This document shows, in pieces, positions 50,137 to 59,982 of a stretch of DNA of 64,000 bases. The notes under the pieces were generated by a model. The model made no database searches. It saw nothing but the letters and a program-made list of their open reading frames with translations, and was not told the origin of the DNA. Positions within the stretch are counted from its first letter, which is position 1. Each line of letters begins with the position of its first letter. The DNA lies in contig JBAYVU010000004.1 of NCBI GenBank assembly GCA_041674385.1, positions 1 to 64,000 of the forward strand. Reading direction: 5' to 3'. The DNA comes from JACRAR01 sp041674385. Lineage in GTDB: Bacteria > Pseudomonadota > Gammaproteobacteria > Burkholderiales > Rhodocyclaceae. The translations under genes and the position numbers were made by a program.

Positions 50137-51528
50137 ATGTACCTAGAGCATTACGGTTTGCACGAAGCGCCGTTTCGGATTACCCCGAACACCGATTTCT
50201 TCTTCGCTGGCGCCAACCGGGGAGCCACGCTGGATGCGCTGATCTACGCCATCACCCATGACGAAGGCATCGTCAAGATCAGCGGCGAAGTCGGCAGCGG
50301 CAAGACCATGCTTTGCCGCGTATTGATGGAGCGCCTGCCGCCAAATGTCAAAACCGTCTACCTGGCGACCCCCTCGCTGTCGCGCGAAGACATCCTCTAT
50401 GCGATCGCCGACGAGCTGGCCATAGAAACCCCGGCGGGTCGCGCCAGCGCCATCCTGAGAGTATTGCAGGAACATCTGATCCAGCTTTACGGCAAGGGGC
50501 ACCAGATCGTGGTGCTGATCGACGAGGCGCATGCGATGCCAGCCGAGACGCTGGAAGAAGTCCGCCTGTTATCCAACCTCGAATCGAACCACCATATGTT
50601 GCTGCAGTTGGTGCTGTTTGGCCAGCCGGAGCTGAATGAGGTGCTCTCCCGGCCGAACATGCGGCAACTGAAAGAACGCATTACCCACAACTTCGCGCTC
50701 GAACCGCTGGTGCGGGACGACATCGATGGATACATCGATTTTCGCCTGCGTGCCGCCGGTTACCGCGGTCCGAAATTATTCAACGATGCCGCAGTCAAGC
50801 TGATCACCGGCGCCTCGCTGGGCCTCACCCGGCGCGTCAATATCATCGCCGACAAATCGCTGCTGGCCGCCTTTGCCGAAAACACCCACCAGATTACCCC
50901 GCGACATATTCGCGCTGCCATCCGCGATGCCGAATTTGGCGACTTCCGCCCTTCCCGCATGCCGCTCTGGGCGGGGCTGGCGGCCACGATCGCGATCGTT
51001 CTGGGGGGATTCGTTTTCCTGTTCAAAGGCGGCGGATTTCTTCCTTCCCCAGTTCCGGCAACCCCTGCCGCGAAACCAGCCCAGCCAGAAATCGTGGCTG
51101 CGGACACCCCGCTCAGCCCGCCCCTGCGTGCCGCGCCTGTCGCAACGGCGAGTCCGGCCAAATTGCCCGCTCCGCCGCCAGAACAGGCGGCGATTCCCGT
51201 CGCAAAACTCGGCGAGCAAACTCGCGCCCGTTTCGAAGCCGCACAACTCTGGCTTAAAACCGTGCCCAACGAACGCTGGTTTATCCAGCTGCTGGGTTCG
51301 GACATCGGCCAGGCTATGGCCATCGAGAACTTCGTTCTCCGCTCCATCGAACTGCTCGGTGCCGAGCAACTGCGCGTCTATGTGGCCAACGTCCGGGGCG
51401 TGTACCGCGTCGGCATCATCTATGGCGAATATCCATCGCGTGAAGCGGCCTTGCATGCCATTCAGCAACTGCCCGCATCGATACGCAGCCTTAGCCCTTT
51501 TCCACGTATGGCGAAACATCTTCGGTAA
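50137..51528 (+). CDS. mshM: MshM-like AAA ATPase with membrane anchor and C-terminal SPOR-like domain
   Basis: The 463-residue protein is an ExeA/MshM-type ATPase: MYLEHYGLHEAPFRITPNTD at the start, Walker A GEVGSGKT at 50-57, Walker B VVLIDEAHAMPAE. A membrane helix follows at about 278-298 and a Pro/Ala-rich linker. The C-terminal region (WFIQLLGSDIGQAMAIENFV to about residue 455) looks like a peptidoglycan-binding SPOR domain. Related proteins help place secretins in the cell wall. The start is ATG 50137; a TTG two codons earlier is possible. Confidence 0.85.
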   Translation: MYLEHYGLHEAPFRITPNTDFFFAGANRGATLDALIYAITHDEGIVKISGEVGSGKTMLCRVLMERLPPNVKTVYLATPSLSREDILYAIADELAIETPAGRASAILRVLQEHLIQLYGKGHQIVVLIDEAHAMPAETLEEVRLLSNLESNHHMLLQLVLFGQPELNEVLSRPNMRQLKERITHNFALEPLVRDDIDGYIDFRLRAAGYRGPKLFNDAAVKLITGASLGLTRRVNIIADKSLLAAFAENTHQITPRHIRAAIRDAEFGDFRPSRMPLWAGLAATIAIVLGGFVFLFKGGGFLPSPVPATPAAKPAQPEIVAADTPLSPPLRAAPVATASPAKLPAPPPEQAAIPVAKLGEQTRARFEAAQLWLKTVPNERWFIQLLGSDIGQAMAIENFVLRSIELLGAEQLRVYVANVRGVYRVGIIYGEYPSREAALHAIQQLPASIRSLSPFPRMAKHLR

Positions 51529-51654
51529 TGACATGCGAGAGGCGGCCACGAATCTCATTTCTGGTCATATCGACCGAATAATCATGGAATTGTGTTTCAT
51601 TCTTAACGTGCTATCATCGAAAAAGTCCCCAAACCGAATGGGTCCGCTTTCCCT

Positions 51655-53496
51655 ATGACCTTGCGACACTTAACGGCAGTATGCCCCGCAATCGGTGTGA
51701 CACTGTTCCTTGCCGGCTGCGGCAATGCGCCGATACAGCCGGCCTCGTCGGGGCACTTGCGCGCCGAGAACCAGCCAGCGCCGGTTTCGCGCAATATCCC
51801 CCAGCCGGTACAGCAAGCCGCCGCTTTGCCCAAGCCAAAACCGGCGGCCAAGACAGAAACATTCAGCGTCGTGGTCAACGAAGTCAAGGTGCAGGAACTC
51901 CTGTTTGCGTTGGCCCGCGATGCCAAAATCAACGTCGATATCCATCCCGGCATTCAGGGTACGGTGACGCTCAACGCCATCGACCAGACGCTGCAGCAAC
52001 TGCTCAACCGCATCGGCAAGCAGGTCGATATGCGCTGGGAATTCGACGGTCCCAATCTGACGGTGATGCCCGACTCGCCGTTTTTGCGCACTTACAAAAT
52101 CGATTATGTGAATATCGCGCGGGACACCAGCGGCAATACCACGGTGACGACCCAGATCGCTTCCACTGGCACCGGTGGAGGTGGAAGTGGCGGCGGTGGG
52201 GGTGGCGGCAACACTTCCTTGACCAAGGTGGAAAACACCGCCAAGAACCGTTTCTGGGAAACCCTGGAAAAGAACCTCAAGGACATCCTGCGCGAGACGG
52301 ACAAGATTCTTCCCGAAGGATCGAGCGAAACAGTCGTCGAGCATACTGACCAGCAAACGACGACCGGCACCGGCGCACAGCCCGCAAAAACAGCAGGCAA
52401 AGCCAATCAGAACTCAGTTCCCAACATCGCCGGCAGTCCCAATCCCGCCTCGCTGCAACAAGAGGGGTCCACCGTCGTGCGCCGTACCACCTTTCGCGAA
52501 GCCGCTGCGGTGATCGTCAATCCGGAAAGCAGTGTGGTGATCATTCGCGCGACCAGCCGCCAGCACGAGAAAATCCAGGAGTTCCTGGATCAGGTCTTGT
52601 TCCGCGCCAGCCGCCAGGTGCTGATTGAAGCCACTATTGCCGAAGTGATTCTTTCCAAGGATTATCAGCAAGGCATCAACTGGGGTCTTCTGCCAACCGG
52701 CAACTCGGGGGTCAAATTGTTGCAGACGGCCTCCGTCAAACCGGCGGCGGGCGTCGAGATCAGCAGCTATGTCACCGATCCTACTGCCAAGGGAGTCACC
52801 CTCAAGGGTCTAGGCATCGTCAGCGGGTCGATCAAGCTGCTGGAAACTTTCGGCACGGTCAAAGTACTCTCGAGTCCGAAGCTTTCCGTGATCAACAATC
52901 AGACGGCCGTGCTCAAGGTGATCGACAATAACGTCTATTTCACCATCAAGGCGGACACCACCACCAACCAGACCGCTTCCGTGACGACCTACACGACCAC
53001 CTTGAATACCGTGCCAGTAGGCTTCGTCATGAACGTCACCCCGCAAATCAGCGAAAACGATACGGTGCTCTTGAACATCCGCCCGAGCGTATCCCGCATT
53101 GTTTCCTACGTTAATGACCCCAATCCGGATTTGGCCAAGGCCGGGGTAACCAGCCAGATACCGGTGATACGGACGCGCGAGATGGAATCCATGATCCGCG
53201 TCACCAATGGCAATGTCGCCGTCATGGGTGGGTTGATGGAAGACACCCTCGACAACACCGACTACGCGACCCCGGGTTTGTCGAATATCCCGGTGCTGGG
53301 CAACCTGTTCGTGAATCGCAACGACAAGCACACCAAGACCGAGTTGGTGATCTTCCTGCGTCCGATTGTGATTCGGGATGCCAGTCTCACCGGAGATTAC
53401 CGGAACTATCGCGATCAATTGCCCAATCAGGATTTCTTCAAGAGCGACAACGGCCCGCAACGGCAGGAATTCAAGCTCGGAGGAGATTCCCGGTGA
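51655..53496 (+). CDS. mshL: MSHA-type pilus secretin (MshL)
   Basis: Outer-membrane secretin through which the pilus passes. The 613-residue product has a lipoprotein signal (VTLFLAGC, C about 22), an STN-like N-domain (about 60-150) and a Gly-rich linker at about 176-190. A secretin N1-type domain and the C-terminal secretin barrel follow (FGTVKVLSSPKLSVINNQTA, then VPVGFVMNVTPQI and MGGLMEDTLDN). It ends with a typical NLFVNRNDKHTKTELVIFLR. The ribosome-binding site is weak. The next gene starts within its last codon. Confidence 0.9.
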   Translation: MTLRHLTAVCPAIGVTLFLAGCGNAPIQPASSGHLRAENQPAPVSRNIPQPVQQAAALPKPKPAAKTETFSVVVNEVKVQELLFALARDAKINVDIHPGIQGTVTLNAIDQTLQQLLNRIGKQVDMRWEFDGPNLTVMPDSPFLRTYKIDYVNIARDTSGNTTVTTQIASTGTGGGGSGGGGGGGNTSLTKVENTAKNRFWETLEKNLKDILRETDKILPEGSSETVVEHTDQQTTTGTGAQPAKTAGKANQNSVPNIAGSPNPASLQQEGSTVVRRTTFREAAAVIVNPESSVVIIRATSRQHEKIQEFLDQVLFRASRQVLIEATIAEVILSKDYQQGINWGLLPTGNSGVKLLQTASVKPAAGVEISSYVTDPTAKGVTLKGLGIVSGSIKLLETFGTVKVLSSPKLSVINNQTAVLKVIDNNVYFTIKADTTTNQTASVTTYTTTLNTVPVGFVMNVTPQISENDTVLLNIRPSVSRIVSYVNDPNPDLAKAGVTSQIPVIRTREMESMIRVTNGNVAVMGGLMEDTLDNTDYATPGLSNIPVLGNLFVNRNDKHTKTELVIFLRPIVIRDASLTGDYRNYRDQLPNQDFFKSDNGPQRQEFKLGGDSR

Positions 53497-54809
53497 GCCT
53501 GCTGATGGACGCCTTGAACAAGGCCGAACAGGCCAAGCGTCAAGCTCAGGCGACGGAAGCCGAGGCCGGCGCCACGGGGACGGCGCCTCAGCCAGCCCTG
53601 AAGCTGGAACTGACCCCCTTGATGAGCGATGAACCACCGCCGGCGCTTCCATCCACTACACAGGCGCCGCCCGCATTGCCCGAACTGCCGACCCATCTGG
53701 GGGCGCTCGACGAAGAGTTTATCGCCCATGCAGCGGCCACCAAGCCGGGTGTCAAGGAAAAGAAACCGGCACCATCCGCGCCTGCCGAACCGCCACCGGC
53801 GACTGCACCCCTCGCCGCCGCCAAGTCGATGGCAAGCCCCGTTGTCAAAACGACGGCGACTGCCGCCCAGAAAGCCGATCCACAGGATCGCCAGGCAGCG
53901 CAAAACCTGTTTGACGCCAAGCAACCAAGCACCCCGCTCTCCAACAAGCGGCGCGCGCTGGCCCTCGGTCTGCTGACCGTAATAGCGGCCAGCGCCATTG
54001 GTGTCTATTTCTGGTTGCAACTGCAACCCAGCGGTGGACTGAGCATGGTCAAACCGGGAACGATCCCGCCTCGGCCACCGCCCCAACCAGCCCAGCCTCC
54101 CGCCGCCCCGGTCGCGGCTGTTGTTCCGGCGACTCCCGCCGTGCCGCCCTTGCCGGCCAGCGAACCGGCACGGCCCGCGACCGCCGCGGCACCGCTCCGC
54201 AGCGAACCGCCCAGCCCGATTCGCGTCTCGACTTCCAAGCTCGCCCTCGATCCATTGCTGGTACATGGTTATGAAGCCTACATGGCCGGTAATTTCGACC
54301 TCGCCAGAAGCGAATATTTGGAGGTTTTGAAAAACGAGCCGAGCAATCTCGATGCACTGCATGGCATGGCCGCTGTCAGTCTGCGCCAGAGACAACCGTC
54401 TTCCGCCGAAGATTACTATCTGCGGGCACTCGAGGCCAATCCGAAAGACGCACTGGCACAGGCGGGCTTGATCGGATTGAGGGGGCAGGTCGATCCGCTC
54501 CAGGCGGAGACGCGCTTGAACGCTCTGCTTGCCGCCCAGCCGGAGCTGTCTTTCATCCACTTTGCCTTGGGAACTCTTTATGCCAGCCAAAACCGCTGGA
54601 ACGAAGCCCAAGCGGCTTTTTTCAAAGCTTATAAAGGCGAGCCCGACAATCCGGATACCCTGTTCAATCTGGCCGTCAGCCTGGACCATTTGCAACAGCC
54701 AAAACTCGCGCTGCAATATTACAACCTCGCCTTGGCGGCAACGGCAAATCGCCCCGCCAGTTTCGACAAGGTACAACTCAACGCACGGCTGCGCGAATTG
54801 CAGCCATAA
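53493..54809 (+). CDS. mshN: TPR protein of the MSHA locus (MshN-like)
   Basis: The 438-residue protein starts SLLMDALNKAEQAKRQAQAT, typical of MshN-type proteins. It has a long Pro/Ala-rich region, a membrane helix at about 150-170 (ALGLLTVIAASAIGVYFWLQ), a second Pro-rich linker, and periplasmic TPR repeats from about 245 (HGYEAYMAGNFDLARSEYLE onward). The start is GTG overlapping the mshL stop, so translation is coupled. It probably supports assembly of the secretin or envelope complex. Confidence 0.82.
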   Translation: MSLLMDALNKAEQAKRQAQATEAEAGATGTAPQPALKLELTPLMSDEPPPALPSTTQAPPALPELPTHLGALDEEFIAHAAATKPGVKEKKPAPSAPAEPPPATAPLAAAKSMASPVVKTTATAAQKADPQDRQAAQNLFDAKQPSTPLSNKRRALALGLLTVIAASAIGVYFWLQLQPSGGLSMVKPGTIPPRPPPQPAQPPAAPVAAVVPATPAVPPLPASEPARPATAAAPLRSEPPSPIRVSTSKLALDPLLVHGYEAYMAGNFDLARSEYLEVLKNEPSNLDALHGMAAVSLRQRQPSSAEDYYLRALEANPKDALAQAGLIGLRGQVDPLQAETRLNALLAAQPELSFIHFALGTLYASQNRWNEAQAAFFKAYKGEPDNPDTLFNLAVSLDHLQQPKLALQYYNLALAATANRPASFDKVQLNARLRELQP

Positions 54810-54865
54810 TCCTGCCATAATCTGTTGTTGCCAGCATCCTGATGATGCCGGAGAATAGCGACAGA

Positions 54866-56572
54866 ATGAATTCACCAACTCCTTCCCGGCAACCGATCGG
54901 CCAGTTGCTGATCGCCCAGGGCGTTATCAGCGAAGACCAGTTGCGCATTGCGCTACTGGAGCAGATGAAGTCGAACCAGCCGATCGGCGAGCTGCTGGTC
55001 ACCCTCGGCTTCGTTTCCGAAACCACGCTGCGCGACGCCTTGGGCGAATCCCTCGGCAAGAAGTCGATCGACCTTTCCAATGCCATCATCGACCCGGCCG
55101 CCTTGCACCTGGTTTCGCACGAACTCGCCAAGCGCCACAAGCTGCTGCCGCTCTACTACAACGCCGAGCAGAACCGCCTGACGATTGCGGTCGCCGACCT
55201 GAACGACATCATTGCGCTGGACCGGCTGCGTTCGCTGACGACGCGCGAGCTGCTGATCGACACGCTGCTTGCCGGCGAATCCGAGATCGCCCGCGCCATC
55301 GACCAGTATTACGGACACGAACTGTCGATCGACGGCATTCTCAACGAGATCGAGACCGGCGAGATCGATTACCGCAGCATCGCCGCCTCGTTCGACGAAT
55401 ACAGCCAGCCGGTGGTGCGGCTGGTGGATGCCTTGCTGACCGATGCCGTCAAGCGCGAGGTTTCCGACATCCACTTCGAACCGGAAGCCAGCTTCCTGCG
55501 CATCCGCTACCGCATCGACGGCATCCTGCGGCAGATCCGCGCATTGCATAAGTCCTATTGGCCGGCCATGACGGTGCGCCTCAAGGTGATGGGCGGCATG
55601 AATATCGCCGAGACGCGCGCCCCGCAGGACGGCAGGATTTCGATCAACATCAGCGGCCGTGCCATCGACTTCCGGGTGGCCGCCCAGCCGACCATCCACG
55701 GCGAAAACGTGGTGCTGCGCATCCTCGACCGGGAAAAAGGCATCGTGCCGATCGACGGTCTCGGTCTCGACGAGCATCACCTGGAGATGCTCAAGAAGAT
55801 GATCGCCCGGCCCGAAGGCATCATCCTGGTGACCGGCCCGACCGGCAGCGGCAAGACCACCACGCTGTATTCGGTGCTCAATCACATCAACGAGGAAAGC
55901 GTCAACGTGATGACCCTCGAAGATCCGGTCGAGTACCCAATGGCCATGATCCGCCAGACCTCCGTGGCGGAAGCGGCCAAGCTCGACTTCGCCAACGGCA
56001 TCCGGTCGATGATGCGGCAGGATCCGGATGTCATTCTGGTGGGCGAAGTCCGCGACCCGGAGACGGCCGAAATGGCCTTCCGCGCCGCCATGACCGGCCA
56101 CCAGGTCTATTCGACGCTGCACACCAATTCCGCCATCGGCGTCTTTCCGCGTCTGCTGGACATCGGCATTTTGCCGGACATCATGGCCGGCAACATCATC
56201 GGCGTGATTGCCCAACGCTTGTTGCGCCGGCTGTGCACTCATTGCCGCAGGCCCTATCCGGCCGAGGAACACGAGTGCCGCCTGCTGGGCCAGGCGAAAA
56301 ACCAGCCGCCGCCCACCTTGTACCGGGCCGCCGGCTGCGAGGCCTGCGGCTATCAAGGTTACCGCGGCCGGGTCGCGATCATGGAACTGCTGCGCCTGGA
56401 CGGCGACATCGACGAACTCATCGCCCGCCGCGCCACGGTGCGGGAAATTCGCAACGCCGCGCTAGCCAAAGGCTTTCGTCCGCTGGCCGAAGACGGATTG
56501 CGGCGCGTGAGGGACGGCACCACCTCGCTGGAAGAGGTGGTGCGGGTGGTCGATCTGACGGAGCGCATGTAA
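54866..56572 (+). CDS. mshE: pilus assembly motor ATPase (MshE, GspE/PilB family)
   Basis: Cytoplasmic hexameric ATPase that drives pilin polymerisation. The 568-residue protein has a MshEN N-terminal domain with the repeats IGQLLIAQGVISEDQLRIAL and IGELLVTLGFVSETTLRDAL, which in MshE bind c-di-GMP. Walker A TGPTGSGKTTTLY is near 325, an Asp box follows, Walker B is DVILVGEVRDPETA, and a four-cysteine zinc site (CTHC...CEAC) lies near 462-500. The ATG at 54866 has GGAGA about 10 bases upstream; 54842 is an alternative. Confidence 0.92.
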   Translation: MNSPTPSRQPIGQLLIAQGVISEDQLRIALLEQMKSNQPIGELLVTLGFVSETTLRDALGESLGKKSIDLSNAIIDPAALHLVSHELAKRHKLLPLYYNAEQNRLTIAVADLNDIIALDRLRSLTTRELLIDTLLAGESEIARAIDQYYGHELSIDGILNEIETGEIDYRSIAASFDEYSQPVVRLVDALLTDAVKREVSDIHFEPEASFLRIRYRIDGILRQIRALHKSYWPAMTVRLKVMGGMNIAETRAPQDGRISINISGRAIDFRVAAQPTIHGENVVLRILDREKGIVPIDGLGLDEHHLEMLKKMIARPEGIILVTGPTGSGKTTTLYSVLNHINEESVNVMTLEDPVEYPMAMIRQTSVAEAAKLDFANGIRSMMRQDPDVILVGEVRDPETAEMAFRAAMTGHQVYSTLHTNSAIGVFPRLLDIGILPDIMAGNIIGVIAQRLLRRLCTHCRRPYPAEEHECRLLGQAKNQPPPTLYRAAGCEACGYQGYRGRVAIMELLRLDGDIDELIARRATVREIRNAALAKGFRPLAEDGLRRVRDGTTSLEEVVRVVDLTERM

Positions 56573-57771
56573 TGCTGTTCGCCTACAAGGCGATGGATCC
56601 CACGGGACGCACGGCAATGGGCCAGATGGAAGCGGCCAACCTGATCGATCTGGAGATGCGCCTGAAACGCATTGATCTCGACTTCATCAAGGCCGACCCG
56701 GTCAAACAGGGCGGCCTCCTACACAGCGCCAAAGTCCCCCGCCCGGAGCTCATCAACTTCTGCTTTCATCTCGAACAGTTGACGCGTTCCGGCGTGCCGA
56801 TCCTCGAAGGTCTGACCGACTTGCGCGACAGCATTACGCATCTGCAATTCCGGCAGGTTCTGGCCGGCATGATCGAAAGCATCGAGGGCGGTAAGACGCT
56901 GTCGCAAGCCATGCTCGAACATCCGCGCACTTTCGATGAAGTGTTCATCAGTTTGATTCGTGCCGGCGAGGATACCGGCAATCTGCCCGGCGTATTGCAA
57001 AGCCTGGTCGATTCCCTCAAGTGGCAGGACGAGTTGGCGGCCCAGACCAAGAAGCTGATCATGTATCCGGCCTTTCTCGGCGTGGTGGTGGTCGCAGTCA
57101 CTTTCTTCATGATGATCTACCTGGTGCCGAAAATGGCCGGCTTCATCAAGAACATGGGCCAGGAACTGCCGATGCAGACCAAGATATTGATGGCCACCTC
57201 GGATTTTTTCGTCAATTTCTGGTACGTGATCGTGATTGTTCCGATCGTTCTCTCCGTGGCGACCGTCATTGCCGTCAGCTCAAACTCGGTGGCGCGCTAC
57301 CGCTTCGATAAAATCAAACTGTCGCTTCCCTATCTCGGCGAGATCTTGCGCAAGATCATCCTTTCCCGCTTCGCCGGCATCTTCGCCATGCTGTATGCTT
57401 CCGGGATTTCCATCATCGATGCCATCCGCACCACCGAGAACGTCGTCGGCAACGTGGTCATCAAGGAAGGCTTGATGCGTGCCGGCCAGATGATCGCCGA
57501 CGGTCAGAACGTCACGGCCGCATTCCAGAGCATCAACCTGTTTCCGCCGCTGGTAATCCGCATGTTGCGCGTCGGAGAGAACACCGGCGGACTCGACAAG
57601 GCGCTGATCAATGTCAGTTATTTCTACAACCGCGATGTCAAGGAATCGATCGAGCGCGTGCAAGCCATGATCGAACCGGCCATGACCATGATTGTCGGTC
57701 TGATCCTGGGCTGGGTGATGCTTGCCGTGCTGGGACCGATCTACGATATTATTTCCAAGCTCAAAATGTAA
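56572..57771 (+). CDS. mshG: pilus platform protein (MshG, GspF/PilC family)
   Basis: Polytopic inner-membrane protein that couples the motor ATPase to pilin assembly. The 399-residue product has two T2SSF repeats, each with the pattern seen in FCFHLEQLTRSGVPILEGLT and SRFAGIFAMLYASGISIIDA, and three membrane helices. Its ATG shares one base with the mshE stop (TAATG). An open frame of the same phase runs back through mshE but is not coding there. Confidence 0.93.
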   Translation: MLFAYKAMDPTGRTAMGQMEAANLIDLEMRLKRIDLDFIKADPVKQGGLLHSAKVPRPELINFCFHLEQLTRSGVPILEGLTDLRDSITHLQFRQVLAGMIESIEGGKTLSQAMLEHPRTFDEVFISLIRAGEDTGNLPGVLQSLVDSLKWQDELAAQTKKLIMYPAFLGVVVVAVTFFMMIYLVPKMAGFIKNMGQELPMQTKILMATSDFFVNFWYVIVIVPIVLSVATVIAVSSNSVARYRFDKIKLSLPYLGEILRKIILSRFAGIFAMLYASGISIIDAIRTTENVVGNVVIKEGLMRAGQMIADGQNVTAAFQSINLFPPLVIRMLRVGENTGGLDKALINVSYFYNRDVKESIERVQAMIEPAMTMIVGLILGWVMLAVLGPIYDIISKLKM

Positions 57772-57794
57772 GCCCGCGGACTACCGCAACGCCC

Positions 57795-59360
57795 ATGCCG
57801 CAGCGCCGCCTCTTATTTCTCGACGCCAACAGCCTGTCAGCCTACCGCTGGCAGGACGGTCATTTGCACTTCGAGGAAAGCTTCGCCCACGACAGCCAAG
57901 GGCAGGAAGCTTTTGCCGCATACCTTCCCGCGCATCGGAAAAGCCTTTTCTACCTGCTCGCCGAAGTGGTCGAGGAAGGCTTCCAGTCTGACCTCATCCC
58001 CCATGTTCAAGGCAGCGACCGAACCGCGCTCTTGCAACGCAAGATCGATCAGTATTTTCATGGCACGCCGCTGAGCCTCGCATTCACGCTCGGGCGGGAA
58101 ACAAGCGGCCGCCGCGACGACAAAATACTTTTTTTTGCGCTGACTCGCCCGCAATTTTTCGAGCCTTGGCTGGCAGCCCTACGCTCGGCGGAATGTCAGT
58201 TGGCCGGTGTGTTTTCCTTGCCGCTGATCGCCAATACCTTGACCGGCTTGCTTTCCACCAAGACACCAAGTCAGGCCCATCGATTCCTGCTGCTGACTCT
58301 CACGCGCGGCGGTTTGCGCCAATCCTTCTTCGAAACCGGCAAATTGCGATTTTCCCGCCTGACGCCACTGGTCGGCGATACCCCTGACGATATCGCCGCC
58401 GCCTGTGCGGTCGAAACGACCAGAATCCATCAATACCTGACCGGGCAACGCATGGTGGATCGCAGTGTGATCCTGCCGACACTGGTTCTGGTGCATCCCT
58501 CCCAACTGGATAGTTTCCGGGCCCATTGTTCCAATTCGAACGAATTGAGTTTCGAATTCGTCGACCTTCTTGCCGAAGGACGCCGGCTTGGCCTCAAGAC
58601 GTTGCCGCAGGACTCCCATAGCGAGGCGCTCTTCCTGCATCTGATGGTGCGCAAAACTCCGTCCCAGCAATTCGCAGCCGCCGCCGAGCGCCGAATCTTT
58701 CGACTCTGGCAAACCCGTCTTGCCCTCAACAGCGCGGGTCTGTTGATTTTGCTCGCTTGCCTGATATTCTCCGGCAAGCAACTAACCCAGCTTTACCAAC
58801 TGCGCGACAATACGGAACAGGTGCAGCAGCAGGTGGCGCTGGCCGGGCAACAATACACCGCCGCGCTCATGACCTTGCCGAAAATGCCTTTCAGCAGCGC
58901 CAACCTGCGTACCTTGATCGACCGTTACGACAACCTGGTCAAGCACACAGCGACGCTTGAGCCGATGTACCAACGCATCAGCGATGCGCTCCAGCAAGCA
59001 CCGCGGATCGAGCTTGACCGGATAGATTGGAAAATCGGGAACAATGGCGATGAAGTTCAGCAAGTTCCCGGCAACGCGGCCAAGCAGCCTGCCGCTGCCA
59101 AAAACCCCGTCAACAAGGATTTATTTGTCATTGCCGACGTATACGCCCAGTTGCCGGTGACGCTCAAGAATGACGAACGCACGCTGAAAAGCATCATCGA
59201 CAGTTTCAGCGCCAACCTGAGCAAGGATGGCAAGGCGCAGGTCCGCATCCTCAAGCTGCCGTTCGACGTCGAATCCACCAAGTTGCTGAAGAGCACCGAA
59301 GAAGACTCGGCTGTCGTCGAAGTGCCGAAGTTCTCGCTGCGCATCGTGCAAAAATTATGA
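57795..59360 (+). CDS. PilM/PilN-like (MshI-like) pilus assembly protein
   Basis: The 521-residue protein has an N-terminal half resembling the actin-like PilM/GspL cytoplasmic domain (RRLLFLDANSLSAYRWQDG at the start). A membrane helix lies near 315-335 (LNSAGLLILLACLIFSGKQL), followed by a periplasmic PilN-like coiled-coil and ferredoxin-like part. The fusion of PilM and PilN roles in one chain is GspL-like. It lies 23 bases after mshG. Identification is from layout and position; sequence similarity to named families is weak by eye. Confidence 0.65.
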   Translation: MPQRRLLFLDANSLSAYRWQDGHLHFEESFAHDSQGQEAFAAYLPAHRKSLFYLLAEVVEEGFQSDLIPHVQGSDRTALLQRKIDQYFHGTPLSLAFTLGRETSGRRDDKILFFALTRPQFFEPWLAALRSAECQLAGVFSLPLIANTLTGLLSTKTPSQAHRFLLLTLTRGGLRQSFFETGKLRFSRLTPLVGDTPDDIAAACAVETTRIHQYLTGQRMVDRSVILPTLVLVHPSQLDSFRAHCSNSNELSFEFVDLLAEGRRLGLKTLPQDSHSEALFLHLMVRKTPSQQFAAAAERRIFRLWQTRLALNSAGLLILLACLIFSGKQLTQLYQLRDNTEQVQQQVALAGQQYTAALMTLPKMPFSSANLRTLIDRYDNLVKHTATLEPMYQRISDALQQAPRIELDRIDWKIGNNGDEVQQVPGNAAKQPAAAKNPVNKDLFVIADVYAQLPVTLKNDERTLKSIIDSFSANLSKDGKAQVRILKLPFDVESTKLLKSTEEDSAVVEVPKFSLRIVQKL

Positions 59361-59391
59361 CTTCCCTGTTTGCCCACTCCTTGATTTCACC

Positions 59392-59982
59392 ATGAAGCAA
59401 CTCACCGAGATCCTGCGGCATATTCGCTGGAACCTGGCGCTGTTCCTGTTGCTGGGACTTCTCGGCGCCGCGGCGGTATATGCATCGAGGGGAATGTATG
59501 CCGACGCGCAGAAGGCAAACAAGCAGGCCCTGGATAAACGCAACGAAATCCAGGCGAAGCTTGCCAACGCCCGCAACGAAGAGCAGGAGCTGCGCGACAA
59601 GTATTCCCGTTACGAAAATATCGAAGCGCGCGGGTATATCGGCGGGGAACGCCGTCTCGATTGGGTCGAGCAAATACGCAAGATCAAGACCACACGAAAA
59701 CTGCTGGACGTTCAATATGAACTGGCGCCGCAACAGTTGCTCGAGAGCACCAGCAGCGGCTTCGATTTCATGGTCAGCAGCATGAAGTTGCAGATGCAGT
59801 TGCTGCATGAGGAGGATTTGCTCAATTTTCTCGCCGACTTGCGCGATAGCATTCGGGCATACACCAGTTTGAAAGGTTGCAATGTCGTGCGACAAACTCG
59901 TCTCGGCACTGCGGCGCAGCTCTTTGCCGAATGCTCGATCGACTGGGTTACGCTGCGGGAAACAAGCCTGGGCCAGCCATGA
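59392..59982 (+). CDS. PilO-like (MshJ-like) pilus assembly protein
   Basis: The 196-residue protein has a membrane helix at about 14-33 (LALFLLLGLLGAAAVYASRG), a coiled coil at about 36-75, and a periplasmic domain. This layout is that of PilO/GspM-type proteins that pair with PilN/GspL. It lies 31 bases after the PilM/N-like gene, and its stop overlaps the next ATG. The name is by analogy. Confidence 0.6.
   Translation: MKQLTEILRHIRWNLALFLLLGLLGAAAVYASRGMYADAQKANKQALDKRNEIQAKLANARNEEQELRDKYSRYENIEARGYIGGERRLDWVEQIRKIKTTRKLLDVQYELAPQQLLESTSSGFDFMVSSMKLQMQLLHEEDLLNFLADLRDSIRAYTSLKGCNVVRQTRLGTAAQLFAECSIDWVTLRETSLGQP

Noticed and set aside
55558..57771. Long upstream extension of the mshG frame through mshE
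   Set aside because: The part before 56572 is out of frame with the conserved ATPase and Arg/His-rich; mshG starts at the TAATG junction.
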